A stretch of 64,000 nt of DNA from Rhodobacteraceae bacterium UBA6213 (GCA_002421605.1 DISJ01000008.1:280506-344505); one strand, 5' to 3'; positions 26,028-34,755 are shown, counted from the first letter of the stretch. Translations and numbers: made by a program. Notes: a model not told the origin generated them from the letters alone.

Positions 26028-26848
26028 GCTGCGGTCAGATCATTCTCGATTACGGGCTGCGCTCGATCGGTATCGGCGCGCAGTTGCTGCCGCGCGGCGA
26101 GTTCACGCTCTGCCATCAGTTCACGCTGATTGGCTCGGGGCTTATCTGGAACGTGTATTTCGCGATACTGGCACTGGCATTCGGCTTTTTCGCGGCCACC
26201 GGGCTTGCGCTGGCCAAATCCGCGCGCTCGCGCTGGCTACGCAAACCTGCCGAGTGGTTCATCTTCGTGTTTCGCGGCTCGCCCTTGTTCATCCAGTTTT
26301 TCCTCGTCTATGAGGCGCTGGTGATGCTACCGCGCGCCGGATTCGACGTGTTTGGCATGACCATCGCCACAGCGTGGCTGACCCGCGCTTGGGCCGGGGC
26401 GCTATTCGTGCTGTTTCTCAACACTGCCGCTTATTCCGCTGAAATCTTCTATGGCGCACTCATGGCGGTGCCCAAGGGCGATATCGAGGCCGCCGATGCC
26501 TATGGCATGGCCGGTTGGACCCGTTTTCGCCGGGTGCTCTGGCCAACCATGCTGCGCCTTGCCTGGCCCAGCTACACCAACGAGGCGATTTTTCTGTTTC
26601 ACGCCACGACCTTGGTGTTCTTTTCAGGCTTTCCGTCGTTCCAGCAAAAGGGCGACGCGCTTTACTATGCCAAGTTTTTCGCAGACAAGACCTTCAACCC
26701 ATTCGTGCCCTATCCGATCGCAGCGTTCTATTTTGTGCTTCTGACGCTGTCGTTGATCGGGTTGTTCGGATGGGTCAACCGCCGCCTGAACCGTCATCTG
26801 CCGGGGGCTCGCCCCCGCCTGAGGATCAGGCCGCAGATCATCAGGTGA
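26024..26848 (+). CDS. ABC transporter permease (HisQ/HisM type), second subunit
   Basis: A 274-residue protein with about five membrane segments. The family-specific RGSPLFIQFFLVYEA block lies at about residue 84, and the EAA loop EAADAYGMAGWTRFRRVLWP at about 157-176. It pairs with the preceding permease to form the channel. Its ATG overlaps the stop of the first permease (ATGA). The last ~15 residues are Arg/Pro-rich and encoded by a GC-rich, hairpin-prone stretch just before the ligase gene. Confidence 0.9.
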   Translation: MSCGQIILDYGLRSIGIGAQLLPRGEFTLCHQFTLIGSGLIWNVYFAILALAFGFFAATGLALAKSARSRWLRKPAEWFIFVFRGSPLFIQFFLVYEALVMLPRAGFDVFGMTIATAWLTRAWAGALFVLFLNTAAYSAEIFYGALMAVPKGDIEAADAYGMAGWTRFRRVLWPTMLRLAWPSYTNEAIFLFHATTLVFFSGFPSFQQKGDALYYAKFFADKTFNPFVPYPIAAFYFVLLTLSLIGLFGWVNRRLNRHLPGARPRLRIRPQIIR

Positions 26849-26852
26849 GGAA

Positions 26853-28184
26853 ATGGACTGGCTGAGAGAGCACCCCGAGGTGCGCACGATCCGCGTTGCA
26901 GCGGCGGACCTGAACGGAGTAGCGCGGGGAAAACGCATTCCTGCCCGATTTGCAAGCAAGGTATTCACTGACGGCACGCGCTTTCCGTTTTCAGTGATGA
27001 ATCTCGACATCTGGGGCGAAGACATCGAAGACAGCCCGCTGGTGTTTGAAACCGGCGATGTGGACGGTGTGCTGATGCCGACCGAGCGCGGCTTCGTGCC
27101 GATGCCATGGCTTGATGCGCCCACCGCGCTGCTGCCGATCTGGATGTTCCATATGGACGGGCGCCCCTTCGCGGGCGATCCGCGCCAGGCGCTCGCCGCA
27201 GTCACGCACCGCTATGCGGATGCGGGCCTGACGCCGGTAGTAGCGACCGAGCTCGAATTCTTTCTGATCGACGATTCGGGCACAAAGTTGCGGGTGCCGC
27301 CATCGCCGCGTTCTGGCAAACGCCGCACCGGGGGCGAAATCCTCAGCCTGCGCGCGCTTGATGCTTTTGATACATTTTTCACGGCGCTCTATGAGGCCTG
27401 CGAAGAGATGGATATTCCCGCCGATACCGCCATTTCCGAGGCAGGGCCAGGGCAGTTCGAGATCAACCTCGTGCATCAGGGCGATGCGCTAAAGGCGGCC
27501 GACGATACGTGGCTGTTCAAGATGCTGGTCAAGGGGTTGGCGCGGCGCTACGGATTTGCCGCCTCGTTCATGGCCAAGCCCTATGACATGTGGTCGGGCA
27601 ACGGCATGCACATGCACTTCTCGGTGCTCGACACGCAAGGGCGCAACATCTTCAACGATGGAACCCCCGAAGGGTCTGAAGAAATGCGCCACGCGGTGGC
27701 GGGTTTGCTTGAAGCGATGCCCGGCTCGACACTGATCTTTGCGCCGCACGAAAACAGCTATGACCGGCTGGTGCCGCACGAACACGCGCCTACCGGCATC
27801 GGCTGGGCGTTTGAAAACCGCACCGCGGCGCTGCGCATTCCCGCATCGCGCCCGGTTGCGCGGCGCATCGAGCATCGCGTCGCGGGGGGCGATGTGAACC
27901 CGTACCTGATGATCGCCGCGGTGCTGGGTGCCGCGCTCAACGGCCTTGAGGACCGCAAGTCACCACCCGCCCCGATCATCGGAAATGCCTACGAACAAGG
28001 CTTGCCGCAGCTTCCCGGCACTTGGGAAGAGGCGATCGAGGCATTTGCCACCTGCCCGAGCTTGCGGCGCATTTTCAATTCCGAGTTGATCGAGAACTAT
28101 CTGATGACCAAGCGGCAAGAAATCCACTACATGGCCGAGCTTTCGGATCAGGAACAATCTGAACTTTACCTCGAAACTGTCTGA
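26853..28184 (+). CDS. glutamine synthetase-like gamma-glutamyl-amine ligase 1
   Basis: A 443-residue type I glutamine synthetase-fold enzyme. The N-terminal beta-grasp (about 1-105) has VRTIRVAAADLNGVARGK. The catalytic domain has ATELEFFLIDD, EAGPGQFEINLVHQ, MHMHFSVLD, HENSYDRLVP and ENRTAALRIPASRP with the ATP/metal-binding residues of the family, and ends PYLMIAAVLGAALNGL. No adenylylation-loop Tyr motif is evident. In the Puu pathway PuuA joins glutamate to putrescine; relatives act on other amines. GGTGAGG precedes the ATG four bases after the permease gene. Confidence 0.9.
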   Translation: MDWLREHPEVRTIRVAAADLNGVARGKRIPARFASKVFTDGTRFPFSVMNLDIWGEDIEDSPLVFETGDVDGVLMPTERGFVPMPWLDAPTALLPIWMFHMDGRPFAGDPRQALAAVTHRYADAGLTPVVATELEFFLIDDSGTKLRVPPSPRSGKRRTGGEILSLRALDAFDTFFTALYEACEEMDIPADTAISEAGPGQFEINLVHQGDALKAADDTWLFKMLVKGLARRYGFAASFMAKPYDMWSGNGMHMHFSVLDTQGRNIFNDGTPEGSEEMRHAVAGLLEAMPGSTLIFAPHENSYDRLVPHEHAPTGIGWAFENRTAALRIPASRPVARRIEHRVAGGDVNPYLMIAAVLGAALNGLEDRKSPPAPIIGNAYEQGLPQLPGTWEEAIEAFATCPSLRRIFNSELIENYLMTKRQEIHYMAELSDQEQSELYLETV

Positions 28185-28188
28185 AGGT

Positions 28189-28207
28189 CGGGGGCTTTGC
28201 GCCCCCG
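28189..28207 (+). other. intercistronic hairpin between ligase 1 and amidotransferase genes
   Basis: CGGGGGC (28189-28195) and GCCCCCG (28201-28207) form a perfect seven-base stem with loop TTTGC, directly after the ligase stop. No T-run follows. It may set mRNA stability or partial readthrough within the 89-base gap. Confidence 0.5.
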
Positions 28208-28273
28208 CCCTTGCCCCCTTGCGCGCCCCCCGCGTGCAAGGCTAGGCTTCACGCAACAAACTTCAGGCTTCCC

Positions 28274-28963
28274 ATGCTGATCGGCATCCTGCAAACCGGC
28301 CAATCTCCCGACGTGCTTCGCGCGGAAGCGGGCGATTATCCCGAAATGTTTCAACATCTGCTTGCCGGGCGCGGATTCGATTTCCGCAGCTATCACGTCG
28401 AGGGTGAAGATTTTCCAACCGATGTGCATGAATGCGACGGCTGGCTGATCACCGGATCACGCCACGGCGCCTATGAGGACCACGCGTTCATCCCCCGCCT
28501 AGAGGCGTTTTTGCGTGCAGCCTACGCCGCGAACGTGCCAATAGTCGGCATCTGCTTTGGCCATCAGCTTTTGGCCCAGGCGCTTGGCGGCAAGGTGGAA
28601 CGATCGCCCAAGGGCTGGGCCGTCGGCCCGCAGGAATATGACTTTGGCGGGGAAATGCTGACCCTTAATGCTTGGCACCGCGATCAGGTCACGGTGCCAC
28701 CACCCGGCGCCACGGTGACCGCGCGCAACGATTTTTGCGAATATGCGGGCCTTGCCTACGGCGATCACGCCATGACTGTGCAGGCGCACCCCGAGTTTTC
28801 CGATGCGTTCGTGGATGGTCTGATGCGCACCCGTGGCCCCGGCCTTGTGCCCGAGCCTTTGATGGAGCGCGCGCGCGCACAACTTGGCAAGCCCAATTCT
28901 GCCCCAACGATTGCCGACCAGATCACCCAATTTTTCCTGCGTCCCAGACCCACACGAGCCTGA
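28274..28963 (+). CDS. class I glutamine amidotransferase-like hydrolase (PuuD/GuaA-like)
   Basis: A 229-residue class I amidotransferase domain. Nucleophile Cys94 is in VGICFGHQLLAQALGG, and the pair His172/Glu174 is in VQAHPEFSD. A freestanding enzyme of this type between two gamma-glutamyl-amine ligases fits a gamma-glutamyl hydrolase that frees the product from glutamate, as PuuD does in E. coli. However, its fold family here is the GATase1_1 type (closer to GMP-synthase-like domains) rather than the PuuD peptidase C26 type. The ATG at 28274 removes 21 unconserved codons from the open frame. Confidence 0.85.
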   Translation: MLIGILQTGQSPDVLRAEAGDYPEMFQHLLAGRGFDFRSYHVEGEDFPTDVHECDGWLITGSRHGAYEDHAFIPRLEAFLRAAYAANVPIVGICFGHQLLAQALGGKVERSPKGWAVGPQEYDFGGEMLTLNAWHRDQVTVPPPGATVTARNDFCEYAGLAYGDHAMTVQAHPEFSDAFVDGLMRTRGPGLVPEPLMERARAQLGKPNSAPTIADQITQFFLRPRPTRA

Positions 28964-28975
28964 AAGGCCTATCCC

Positions 28976-30331
28976 ATGTCCGATTGGATGGACAAACTTC
29001 CGCAAGCCGCACGTGATTACATCGGCGGCCGCCGCCCTGACGAGGTTGAATGCGTCGTACCTGACATTGCCGGCGTGGCGCGTGGCAAGGCGATGCCTGC
29101 CTCAAAATTCGCGCATCAAAAGCATTTCTACCTGCCGAACTCGATTTTCCTGCAAACCATCACCGGTGAATGGGCAGACAACCCCTCAGGCTCTTTTACC
29201 GAGCCGGACATGGTTCTTGTGCCCGATTATTCCACCGCGACAGCCGCGCCCTGGACCGCAGATGTGACCTTGCAGGTCATCCATGACGTGCTTGACCAAG
29301 AGGGGCGCCCGGTGTCGGTTGCACCGCGCAACGTGCTCAAGCGCGTGGTAGAGCTTTACAAGGCTGACGGCTGGCGCCCTGTCGTGGCACCCGAGATGGA
29401 GTTCTTTCTGGTCGCCCGCAACACCGACCCGAACATGCCGGTGGTGCCGCCCATGGGCCGATCGGGCCGCCCCGCCGCCGCCAAACAGGCCTATTCGCTA
29501 AGCGCGGTCGATGAATACGGCAAGGTCATTGACGACATTTATGATTTTGCCGAGGCGCAGGGTTTCGAGATTGACGGCATCTTGCAAGAAGGCGGCGCGG
29601 CGCAGGTGGAAATCAACCTTGCGCATGGCGACCCGGTCGAGCTTGCCGACCAGATCTTCTATTTCAAGCGGCTGATCCGCGAGGCGGCACTGCGCCATGA
29701 CTGTTTTGCCACCTTCATGGCCAAGCCGATCGAGGGCGAGCCGGGCAGCGCCATGCACATCCACCAGTCGGTCATCAGCACCAAGACTGGCAAGAACATC
29801 TTTTCCGATACGCGCGGGCGCGAAACGCCAGCCTTCCAACACTACATCGGCGGCATGCAGCGGCATCTGCCCGCGGCCATCGCGCTGCTGGCACCCTATG
29901 TAAACAGCTTCCGCCGCTATGTTCCGGACTTCGCCGCCCCGATCAATCTGGAATGGGGCCGCGACAATCGCACCACCGGCTTGCGGGTGCCAATTTCAGG
30001 GCCAGAGGCGCGCCGGGTGGAAAACCGCCTTGCGGGGATGGATTGCAACCCCTACCTCGCGTTCGCCGCCAGCCTTGCCTGCGGGTATCTGGGCTTGAAG
30101 GAAATGGTCGCCCCACGCGCCGAATGGGTGGGCGACGCCTATATTGGCGGCGACGACTTTCCCTTCAACCTCGGCGATGCGCTTGATCTGATGCGTGATA
30201 GCCAACCCTTGCACGAGGTGCTGGGTGCCGATTTTCTTGCTGTCTATGAGTCCGTTAAACGTAATGAATACAAAGAGTTTCTTCAGGTCATCAGCCCGTG
30301 GGAGCGCGAACATCTGCTGTTGAACGTATGA
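28976..30331 (+). CDS. glutamine synthetase-like gamma-glutamyl-amine ligase 2
   Basis: A 451-residue paralogue of the ligase two genes upstream, with the same block order: VECVVPDIAGVARGKAMPAS, APEMEFFLVAR, GGAAQVEINLAHGD, SAMHIHQSVI, VNSFRRYVPDFAAPINLEWG and RDNRTTGLRVP. Two ligases in one operon imply different amine substrates or a hetero-oligomer. This copy is closer in length and motif spacing to PuuA. AAAGG lies eight bases before the ATG; its stop overlaps the oxidase gene (ATGA). Confidence 0.92.
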   Translation: MSDWMDKLPQAARDYIGGRRPDEVECVVPDIAGVARGKAMPASKFAHQKHFYLPNSIFLQTITGEWADNPSGSFTEPDMVLVPDYSTATAAPWTADVTLQVIHDVLDQEGRPVSVAPRNVLKRVVELYKADGWRPVVAPEMEFFLVARNTDPNMPVVPPMGRSGRPAAAKQAYSLSAVDEYGKVIDDIYDFAEAQGFEIDGILQEGGAAQVEINLAHGDPVELADQIFYFKRLIREAALRHDCFATFMAKPIEGEPGSAMHIHQSVISTKTGKNIFSDTRGRETPAFQHYIGGMQRHLPAAIALLAPYVNSFRRYVPDFAAPINLEWGRDNRTTGLRVPISGPEARRVENRLAGMDCNPYLAFAASLACGYLGLKEMVAPRAEWVGDAYIGGDDFPFNLGDALDLMRDSQPLHEVLGADFLAVYESVKRNEYKEFLQVISPWEREHLLLNV

Positions 30332-31629
30332 ACCTGCTGCATGTCAACGACCGCGCGGGCGAACACCCGCAAAGCTGGTACGCCGCCACGGCGACCGCAA
30401 CGCCCGCATACGCGCCCCTTGCTGGGGCGGTGCGCGCCGATGTCTGTATCATCGGGGCGGGCTATACCGGCCTTTCGGCGGCACTGCATCTGGCCGAGCG
30501 CGGCCTCAAGGTAGTGGTGCTAGAAGCGCATCGCGCGGGCTTTGGTGCCTCGGGGCGCAACGGCGGGCAGGTTGGCTCGGGCCAAAGGTTAGAACAGAGC
30601 GAGCTCGAACACGCTATCGGGCGCGAGACGGCGCGCAAGCTTTGGGATGTTGGTCAAGACGCCAAAGCGCTGGTGGCAGACCTGATCTCGCGCCACGCCA
30701 TCGCATGCGACCACGCGCCCGGTATCGCCCACGCCTGCCGCCGCCCAAGCGAGGTGGCCCATGCCCACGCCAACGCCGAGTTTTTGGCAAGCCGCTACGA
30801 CTATACGCAGATCACTCCGCTTGACTGCGACGGGTTGCGCGAAATCCTGCCCTCCGCGGCGTATTGCGGCGGCGATCTCGACATGGGGGCAAGCCATCTG
30901 CACCCGCTGAACTATGCGCTTGGGCTGGCACGCGCTGCCGTGGCCGCCGGTGCAGTCATCTACGAGAGAAGCGAGGTGACCCGCATCACGCCCGGCCCGC
31001 GCCCCCGCGCCACCACCGCCACGGGCGAGGTCGAGGCAGATCATCTGATTCTGGCCGCCAACGGCTATCTTGGTAAACTCGCGCCCGCCGTTTCGCGCCA
31101 CGTCATGCCGATCAACAACTTCGTTCTGGCGACTGAACCACTGGGGCCGCGCGCCGCCGATGTATTGCGGCGCAATGTGGCGGTGGCAGATTCGCGCTTT
31201 GTGGTGAACTACTGGCATCTGTCGGCAGACCAGCGGCTGATCTTTGGCGGTGGCGAAAGCTATGGCTACCGCTTTCCCGACCTTTTGAAGACGGTGCGGG
31301 GGCCCATGCTTTCGGTCTATCCTGGGCTTGCCGATGTGGCGATAACCCACGCTTGGGGCGGCACTTTGGCCATTACCATGAACCGCCTGCCCTATTTCGC
31401 GCGCCCTGCGCCGGGGGTGTTTTCCGCTTCGGGCTATTCCGGCCACGGCGTTGCGATGGCAACACTTGCGGGGCGGATGCTGGCCGAGGCTGTGGCGGGC
31501 GATGCGGGCGGGTTCGATCTGATGGCCAGCTTGCCCAGCCCGCGCTTTCCCGGTGGTGCCGCGCTGCGTTGGCCACTGCTGGTGGCCGCAATGACCTGGT
31601 ATTCAATGCGCGACAGGCTGGGGCTTTAG
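30328..31629 (+). CDS. FAD-dependent gamma-glutamyl-amine oxidase (PuuB-like)
   Basis: A 433-residue DAO-family flavoprotein. The FAD dinucleotide fold reads VCIIGAGYTGLSAALHLAER at about 39-58, followed by GFGASGRNGGQVGSGQR, the flavin-contact motif typical of PuuB and OrdL proteins, and a C-terminal YSGHGVAMATLAGRMLAEAV. In the Puu route it oxidises gamma-glutamylputrescine to the aldehyde. No aldehyde dehydrogenase (PuuC) or transaminase is in view, so that step must be encoded elsewhere. It ends the operon and overlaps the convergent CoA-binding gene by four bases. Confidence 0.92.
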   Translation: MNLLHVNDRAGEHPQSWYAATATATPAYAPLAGAVRADVCIIGAGYTGLSAALHLAERGLKVVVLEAHRAGFGASGRNGGQVGSGQRLEQSELEHAIGRETARKLWDVGQDAKALVADLISRHAIACDHAPGIAHACRRPSEVAHAHANAEFLASRYDYTQITPLDCDGLREILPSAAYCGGDLDMGASHLHPLNYALGLARAAVAAGAVIYERSEVTRITPGPRPRATTATGEVEADHLILAANGYLGKLAPAVSRHVMPINNFVLATEPLGPRAADVLRRNVAVADSRFVVNYWHLSADQRLIFGGGESYGYRFPDLLKTVRGPMLSVYPGLADVAITHAWGGTLAITMNRLPYFARPAPGVFSASGYSGHGVAMATLAGRMLAEAVAGDAGGFDLMASLPSPRFPGGAALRWPLLVAAMTWYSMRDRLGL

Positions 31630-32057
31630 CGCCCCATCACCCTTGGCCATTCGATCTTCGGACAGCGGTTCTGCACTACCGTCACACCGCGCGCGCGCGC
31701 CTCGGCTGCGGCCGACTCGTTGGTAACGCCAAGCTGCATCCAGATCGTCTTGAGCGAAGGCAGATGCGCCAGCGCATCGGCCACAACGACCGGCACGGCC
31801 TCGGAGGCGCGAAAGACATCGACCATATCAACATCGATATCCTTGGGAATCGACGCAAGATCGGGCCAAACGGTTTCGCCCAGCAATTTCTGCCCCGCAA
31901 GGCCGGGGTTAACCGGAATCACGCGAAAACCGCGCAATTGCAGGAACTTCGCAACCTCGTTCGAGGGGCGCTCGACGTTGGCAGAAATGCCTACAACCGC
32001 GATCACGCGGGTAGAGCTGAGAATGTCGTGGATGGCAGTGTCAGAAGGATTTTGCAC
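31626..32057 (-). CDS. CoA-binding domain protein (YccU-like)
   Basis: A Rossmann-fold protein of 143 residues if translation begins at the GTG at 32057, which follows GAGG and gives the normal family length. The open frame extends to 32162 with an Arg/Ala-rich leader that I do not believe. Family landmarks are VIAVVGISANVERPSNEVAKFL, VIPVNPGLAG and GVTVVQNRCPKIEWPR. YccU-type proteins bind CoA or a similar nucleotide and their cellular role is unclear. It overlaps the end of the flavin oxidase gene by four bases on the opposite strand. Confidence 0.88.
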   Translation of the reverse strand: MQNPSDTAIHDILSSTRVIAVVGISANVERPSNEVAKFLQLRGFRVIPVNPGLAGQKLLGETVWPDLASIPKDIDVDMVDVFRASEAVPVVVADALAHLPSLKTIWMQLGVTNESAAAEARARGVTVVQNRCPKIEWPRVMGR

Positions 32058-32230
32058 GGGAACAGACCTCGGATGAAAATGCGCCCGAGCCAAGGCCCGG
32101 GCGCCAGTGACGGAACGAGGGACAGTAACGCGAAGCACGGCAGTTCCGGTGCCACGCTTCATACTCCTAATGTAGGTAGGCCAATTGCCGCTTTGAAGGC
32201 CTGCTGCGACAATTCGCGCAGTTGTGATCG

Positions 32231-33007
32231 CTATCGCGTCGTTGCGGCATACAGCGCCACCGCCGCCGCGTTCGATACGTTGAGCGAACCGAAGGCCCCT
32301 GAATAAGGGATTTTCACCAATCTGTCACAGGTTGCCTTGGTCTTGTCGCGCAGGCCCGGCCCTTCTGCCCCCAGCACCAGACCAACGGGGCGCGTTCCGA
32401 TATCCGCAAGCGCGGCACTCAGCTCGACTTCAGCATCGCCATCAAGCCCAAGCAGCACAAAACCCATGTCTTGCAGGGCTTCCATCGCATCGGAAAGGTT
32501 GGTCACGCGCAGGTATGGCTGGCGTTCCAGCGCGCCCGAGGCGGTTTTTGCCAAGGCTCCGGTTTCGGGTGCCGAATGGCGCAAGGGCGCCACCACGGCG
32601 CGCGCACCAAACACCTCCGCCGAACGCAGCACCGCACCAACGTTGTGCGGGTCTGTCACCCGGTCAAGCAGTACCACCAGCGGCGCACCGCGCCCACCAA
32701 GACACACATCCTCAAGCGAGCCCCATTGCAGCGGCTTTGCTTCAAGTGCTGCGCCCTGATGCACCGACCCCTCATCGATCGGTACATCGAAACGACGTGG
32801 ATCGACGATTTCCGGCTCGATTCCGCCCTGCGCCAGCGCATCGCCCAACCGATCGGCGGCGTTTTTGGTCAACACCAGCCTCAGCTTAACGCGGGCCGGG
32901 TTCAAAAGCGCATCGCGCACGGCATGCAGGCCGAACAGCCACACCGTCTCGGCTGCGGCCGCGCGTTTGCCACGTTCCTTGTCAATCACCCAATCCGGCT
33001 TCTTCAT
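32231..33007 (-). CDS. rlmB: 23S rRNA (guanosine-2'-O-)-methyltransferase RlmB/TrmH family
   Basis: A 258-residue SPOUT methyltransferase. An N-terminal substrate-binding domain (GLHAVRDALLNPARVKLRLV) is followed by the knotted catalytic domain with VTDPHNVGAVLRSAEVFGA, GLVLGAEGPGLR and IPYSGAFGSLNVSNAAAVAL, the three SAM/knot motifs. RlmB methylates G2251 of 23S rRNA; the TrmH family also includes tRNA enzymes. The ATG at 33007 is chosen over the open frame to 33250, which would run antisense through the tRNA gene. It is divergent from tRNA-Tyr. Confidence 0.92.
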   Translation of the reverse strand: MKKPDWVIDKERGKRAAAAETVWLFGLHAVRDALLNPARVKLRLVLTKNAADRLGDALAQGGIEPEIVDPRRFDVPIDEGSVHQGAALEAKPLQWGSLEDVCLGGRGAPLVVLLDRVTDPHNVGAVLRSAEVFGARAVVAPLRHSAPETGALAKTASGALERQPYLRVTNLSDAMEALQDMGFVLLGLDGDAEVELSAALADIGTRPVGLVLGAEGPGLRDKTKATCDRLVKIPYSGAFGSLNVSNAAAVALYAATTR

Positions 33008-33089
33008 TGCCCGCGCTCCGTGCTGGTCTGCCTCTTCCTGCGCTGCGAAAGCGTTGCTTGGCAAGCCCGCAGCGAAGAGATTTCCAGCT

Positions 33090-33118
33090 TGACGCCCCCC
33101 GCCCACCCCGGTATCCAC
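33090..33118 (+). promoter_or_regulatory. promoter of tRNA-Tyr
   Basis: TTGACG (33090-33095) and TATCCA (33113-33118) are 17 bases apart, and the tRNA begins at 33128, ten bases after the -10 element. This is a good sigma-70 arrangement with a strong -35, typical of stable-RNA genes in this group. Confidence 0.7.
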
Positions 33119-33127
33119 CCGCGCATT

Positions 33128-33211
33128 GGGCGACGAGCTGCAAGGTGCGGCAGCGGACTGTAACTCCGCCGGGGCGACCCACGCCTGGTTCGATTCCAGG
33201 GTCGCCCACCA
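33128..33211 (+). tRNA. tRNA-Tyr(GTA), class II
   Basis: The acceptor stem GGGCGAC pairs with GTCGCCC (33201-33207) and the CCA end is encoded (33209-33211). The anticodon stem GCGGA/TCCGC encloses CTGTAAC, placing anticodon GTA. A long variable arm GGG-GCGA-CCC marks a class II tRNA, and the T-arm is CCTGG-TTCGATT-CCAGG. The length is 84 bases. The 3' end also belongs to a strong trailer hairpin. Confidence 0.95.
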
Positions 33212-33238
33212 TGTTTTCCTAACGGAATACATGGTGGG
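33205..33238 (+). other. hairpin joining the tRNA-Tyr 3' end to its trailer
   Basis: Fifteen bases (33205-33219, including CCCACCA of the tRNA) pair with 33224-33238 with one mismatch, around loop TAAC. There is no T-run, so it is not a simple terminator. In the precursor it would compete with the acceptor stem and cover the CCA end. Confidence 0.6.
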
Positions 33239-33271
33239 CCTACCGCCCAAGCGGCCGTGTTACCAGACAGC

Positions 33272-33592
33272 TCAGACCTTGCGCGCGTCAAGCATGCCAA
33301 ATTCATGCTCCAAAGCCGCGCGCAGCTTGGCCGCCGCACCGCTGATGGCAAGCTTCAGCGTCGCGTCATAATGTGTCACGGCAATCGGCTTCAATCCTTC
33401 CGGGCGCGCTTCGAGCATGCAGCGTTTGCCCTTCGCACCACCTTTGGGGCCGTTTTCGTCACCCAAGTGAACCTCCACGCGCGTAATGCGTGGCGCAAAA
33501 TGGCCGACACGCGCAGTCACCGCATCTTCCACGAAACGGGTCACATCCTCGTGGCCCTGAACGGCCTTGTCGGTATTGATCTGAATATGCAT
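33272..33592 (-). CDS. short ribosome hibernation factor (HPF/RaiA family)
   Basis: The 106-residue protein starts MHIQINTDKAVQGHEDVTRF and has the HPF/RaiA beta-alpha-beta order, ending in KLRAALEHEFGMLDARKV. A basic patch (GPKGGAKGKRCMLEARPEG) replaces the usual middle loop. It lacks the C-terminal dimerisation domain of long HPF, so it would inactivate 70S particles or bind otherwise rather than make 100S dimers by itself. GAGGA lies five bases before the ATG at 33592; the open frame reaches 33667. Confidence 0.82.
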   Translation of the reverse strand: MHIQINTDKAVQGHEDVTRFVEDAVTARVGHFAPRITRVEVHLGDENGPKGGAKGKRCMLEARPEGLKPIAVTHYDATLKLAISGAAAKLRAALEHEFGMLDARKV

Positions 33593-33751
33593 TTGGTCCT
33601 CGCTCAGCCTAGGCCCGGCACCGCGGGCCTCTTTATCAAATCTGGGGCTGACGAGGCGCAGGCACAAGACAGCAACGCGCGCGACAAAGCGCCACCCCTG
33701 TCACGCGCGCCGCTTTGTCTCTATACTCGCGCCACGTATCAGGGTGCGAGT

Positions 33752-34753
33752 GTGCAAGTGGCTGGGAAAAAAACGAAAACTACCCCGAATGTGGTCTGCG
33801 TGGCGCAAAACGGACGGCTCGCCTACGAGGCGCTACTGTTTACCAGCTCTTTCGTCGCCGCCAACCCCGACTTCGCGGGAAAGTTGATCGTGGCCGAACC
33901 GCAGCCGGGCCCGCTCTGGCCAAATGATCCGCGCCTTCCCGCACCCATCCGCGAGGCATTAGAGGCATTCGGTGCCGAAATCCTGCCATTCGAAAACCGC
34001 GTATTCGGACACCGTTACCCTTACGGCAACAAGATAGAAATGCTGACCTCTCTGCCCGCGGGACCGTTCGTATTTTTCGATACCGATACGCTTTTCACGG
34101 CACCCCTGGCAAAGGTGAAATTCGATTTCGCGCGCCCCTCTGCCTCAATGCGGCGTGAAGGCAGTTGGCCCGAACCGCCACTCTATGGGCCGGGCTACAG
34201 CGCGATCTGGAAATCGCTCTATGACCGCTTCGGGCTCGACTTTGAATCCTCGCTCGACCTGTCGAAGCCAGATGAGTACTGGGAGCGCTATCTCTATTTC
34301 AACGCAGGTTGGTTCTTTCACGCCGACCCACAGACCTTCGGGCAGCGCTTCCTCGACTATGCCGTATCGATCCGCTCCGAGCCGCCCGAGGAATTGGCAA
34401 GCCAAAGCCTTGACCCTTGGCTCGATCAGGTGGCGCTGCCGCTGGTGATCCATTCTTTCGCCGGTGGCCGTCCTGGGCGCGGGCTTGAAGGCCTCGATGG
34501 CGAGGTAAGCTGCCACTGGCGCGCGCTGCCCTTGCTTTACGCGCGCGAAAGCGATCGCGTACTTGAAGTGCTTGAAGCCGCCAGCACGCCCAACCCGATC
34601 AAACGGCTGCTGCGTGACTACGACCCGATCCGCAAATTGGTCTATCAAGGCAAGGGGCGCAAACTTCGGGCCATGTTCGACCGCGATGCATTGCCGCGCA
34701 AAGAGCAGATCCTGCGCAATGCCATCAAACGAGAACGGCTTTGGCTGCGTTAA
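33752..34753 (+). CDS. glycosyltransferase-like protein with DxD motif
   Basis: A 333-residue protein read from a GTG at 33752 that follows AGGGTG by five bases; the upstream part of the open frame would overlap hpf antisense. The start region (NVVCVAQNGRLAYEALLFTS) and the PFVFFDTDTLFTAP segment, with D-T-D, resemble the nucleotide-sugar and metal site of GT-A fold (GT8-like) enzymes. RYLYFNAGWFFH follows as in that fold, where an N-A-G motif is typical. There is no signal or membrane segment. Acceptor and pathway are unknown, and no cell-surface cluster lies nearby. Confidence 0.6.
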   Translation: MQVAGKKTKTTPNVVCVAQNGRLAYEALLFTSSFVAANPDFAGKLIVAEPQPGPLWPNDPRLPAPIREALEAFGAEILPFENRVFGHRYPYGNKIEMLTSLPAGPFVFFDTDTLFTAPLAKVKFDFARPSASMRREGSWPEPPLYGPGYSAIWKSLYDRFGLDFESSLDLSKPDEYWERYLYFNAGWFFHADPQTFGQRFLDYAVSIRSEPPEELASQSLDPWLDQVALPLVIHSFAGGRPGRGLEGLDGEVSCHWRALPLLYARESDRVLEVLEAASTPNPIKRLLRDYDPIRKLVYQGKGRKLRAMFDRDALPRKEQILRNAIKRERLWLR

Positions 34754-34755
34754 AA

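Noticed and set aside
33128..33240. A tRNA attachment site for an integrated element
   Set aside because: The repeated tRNA end is inverted, not direct, and no integrase or second copy is present.
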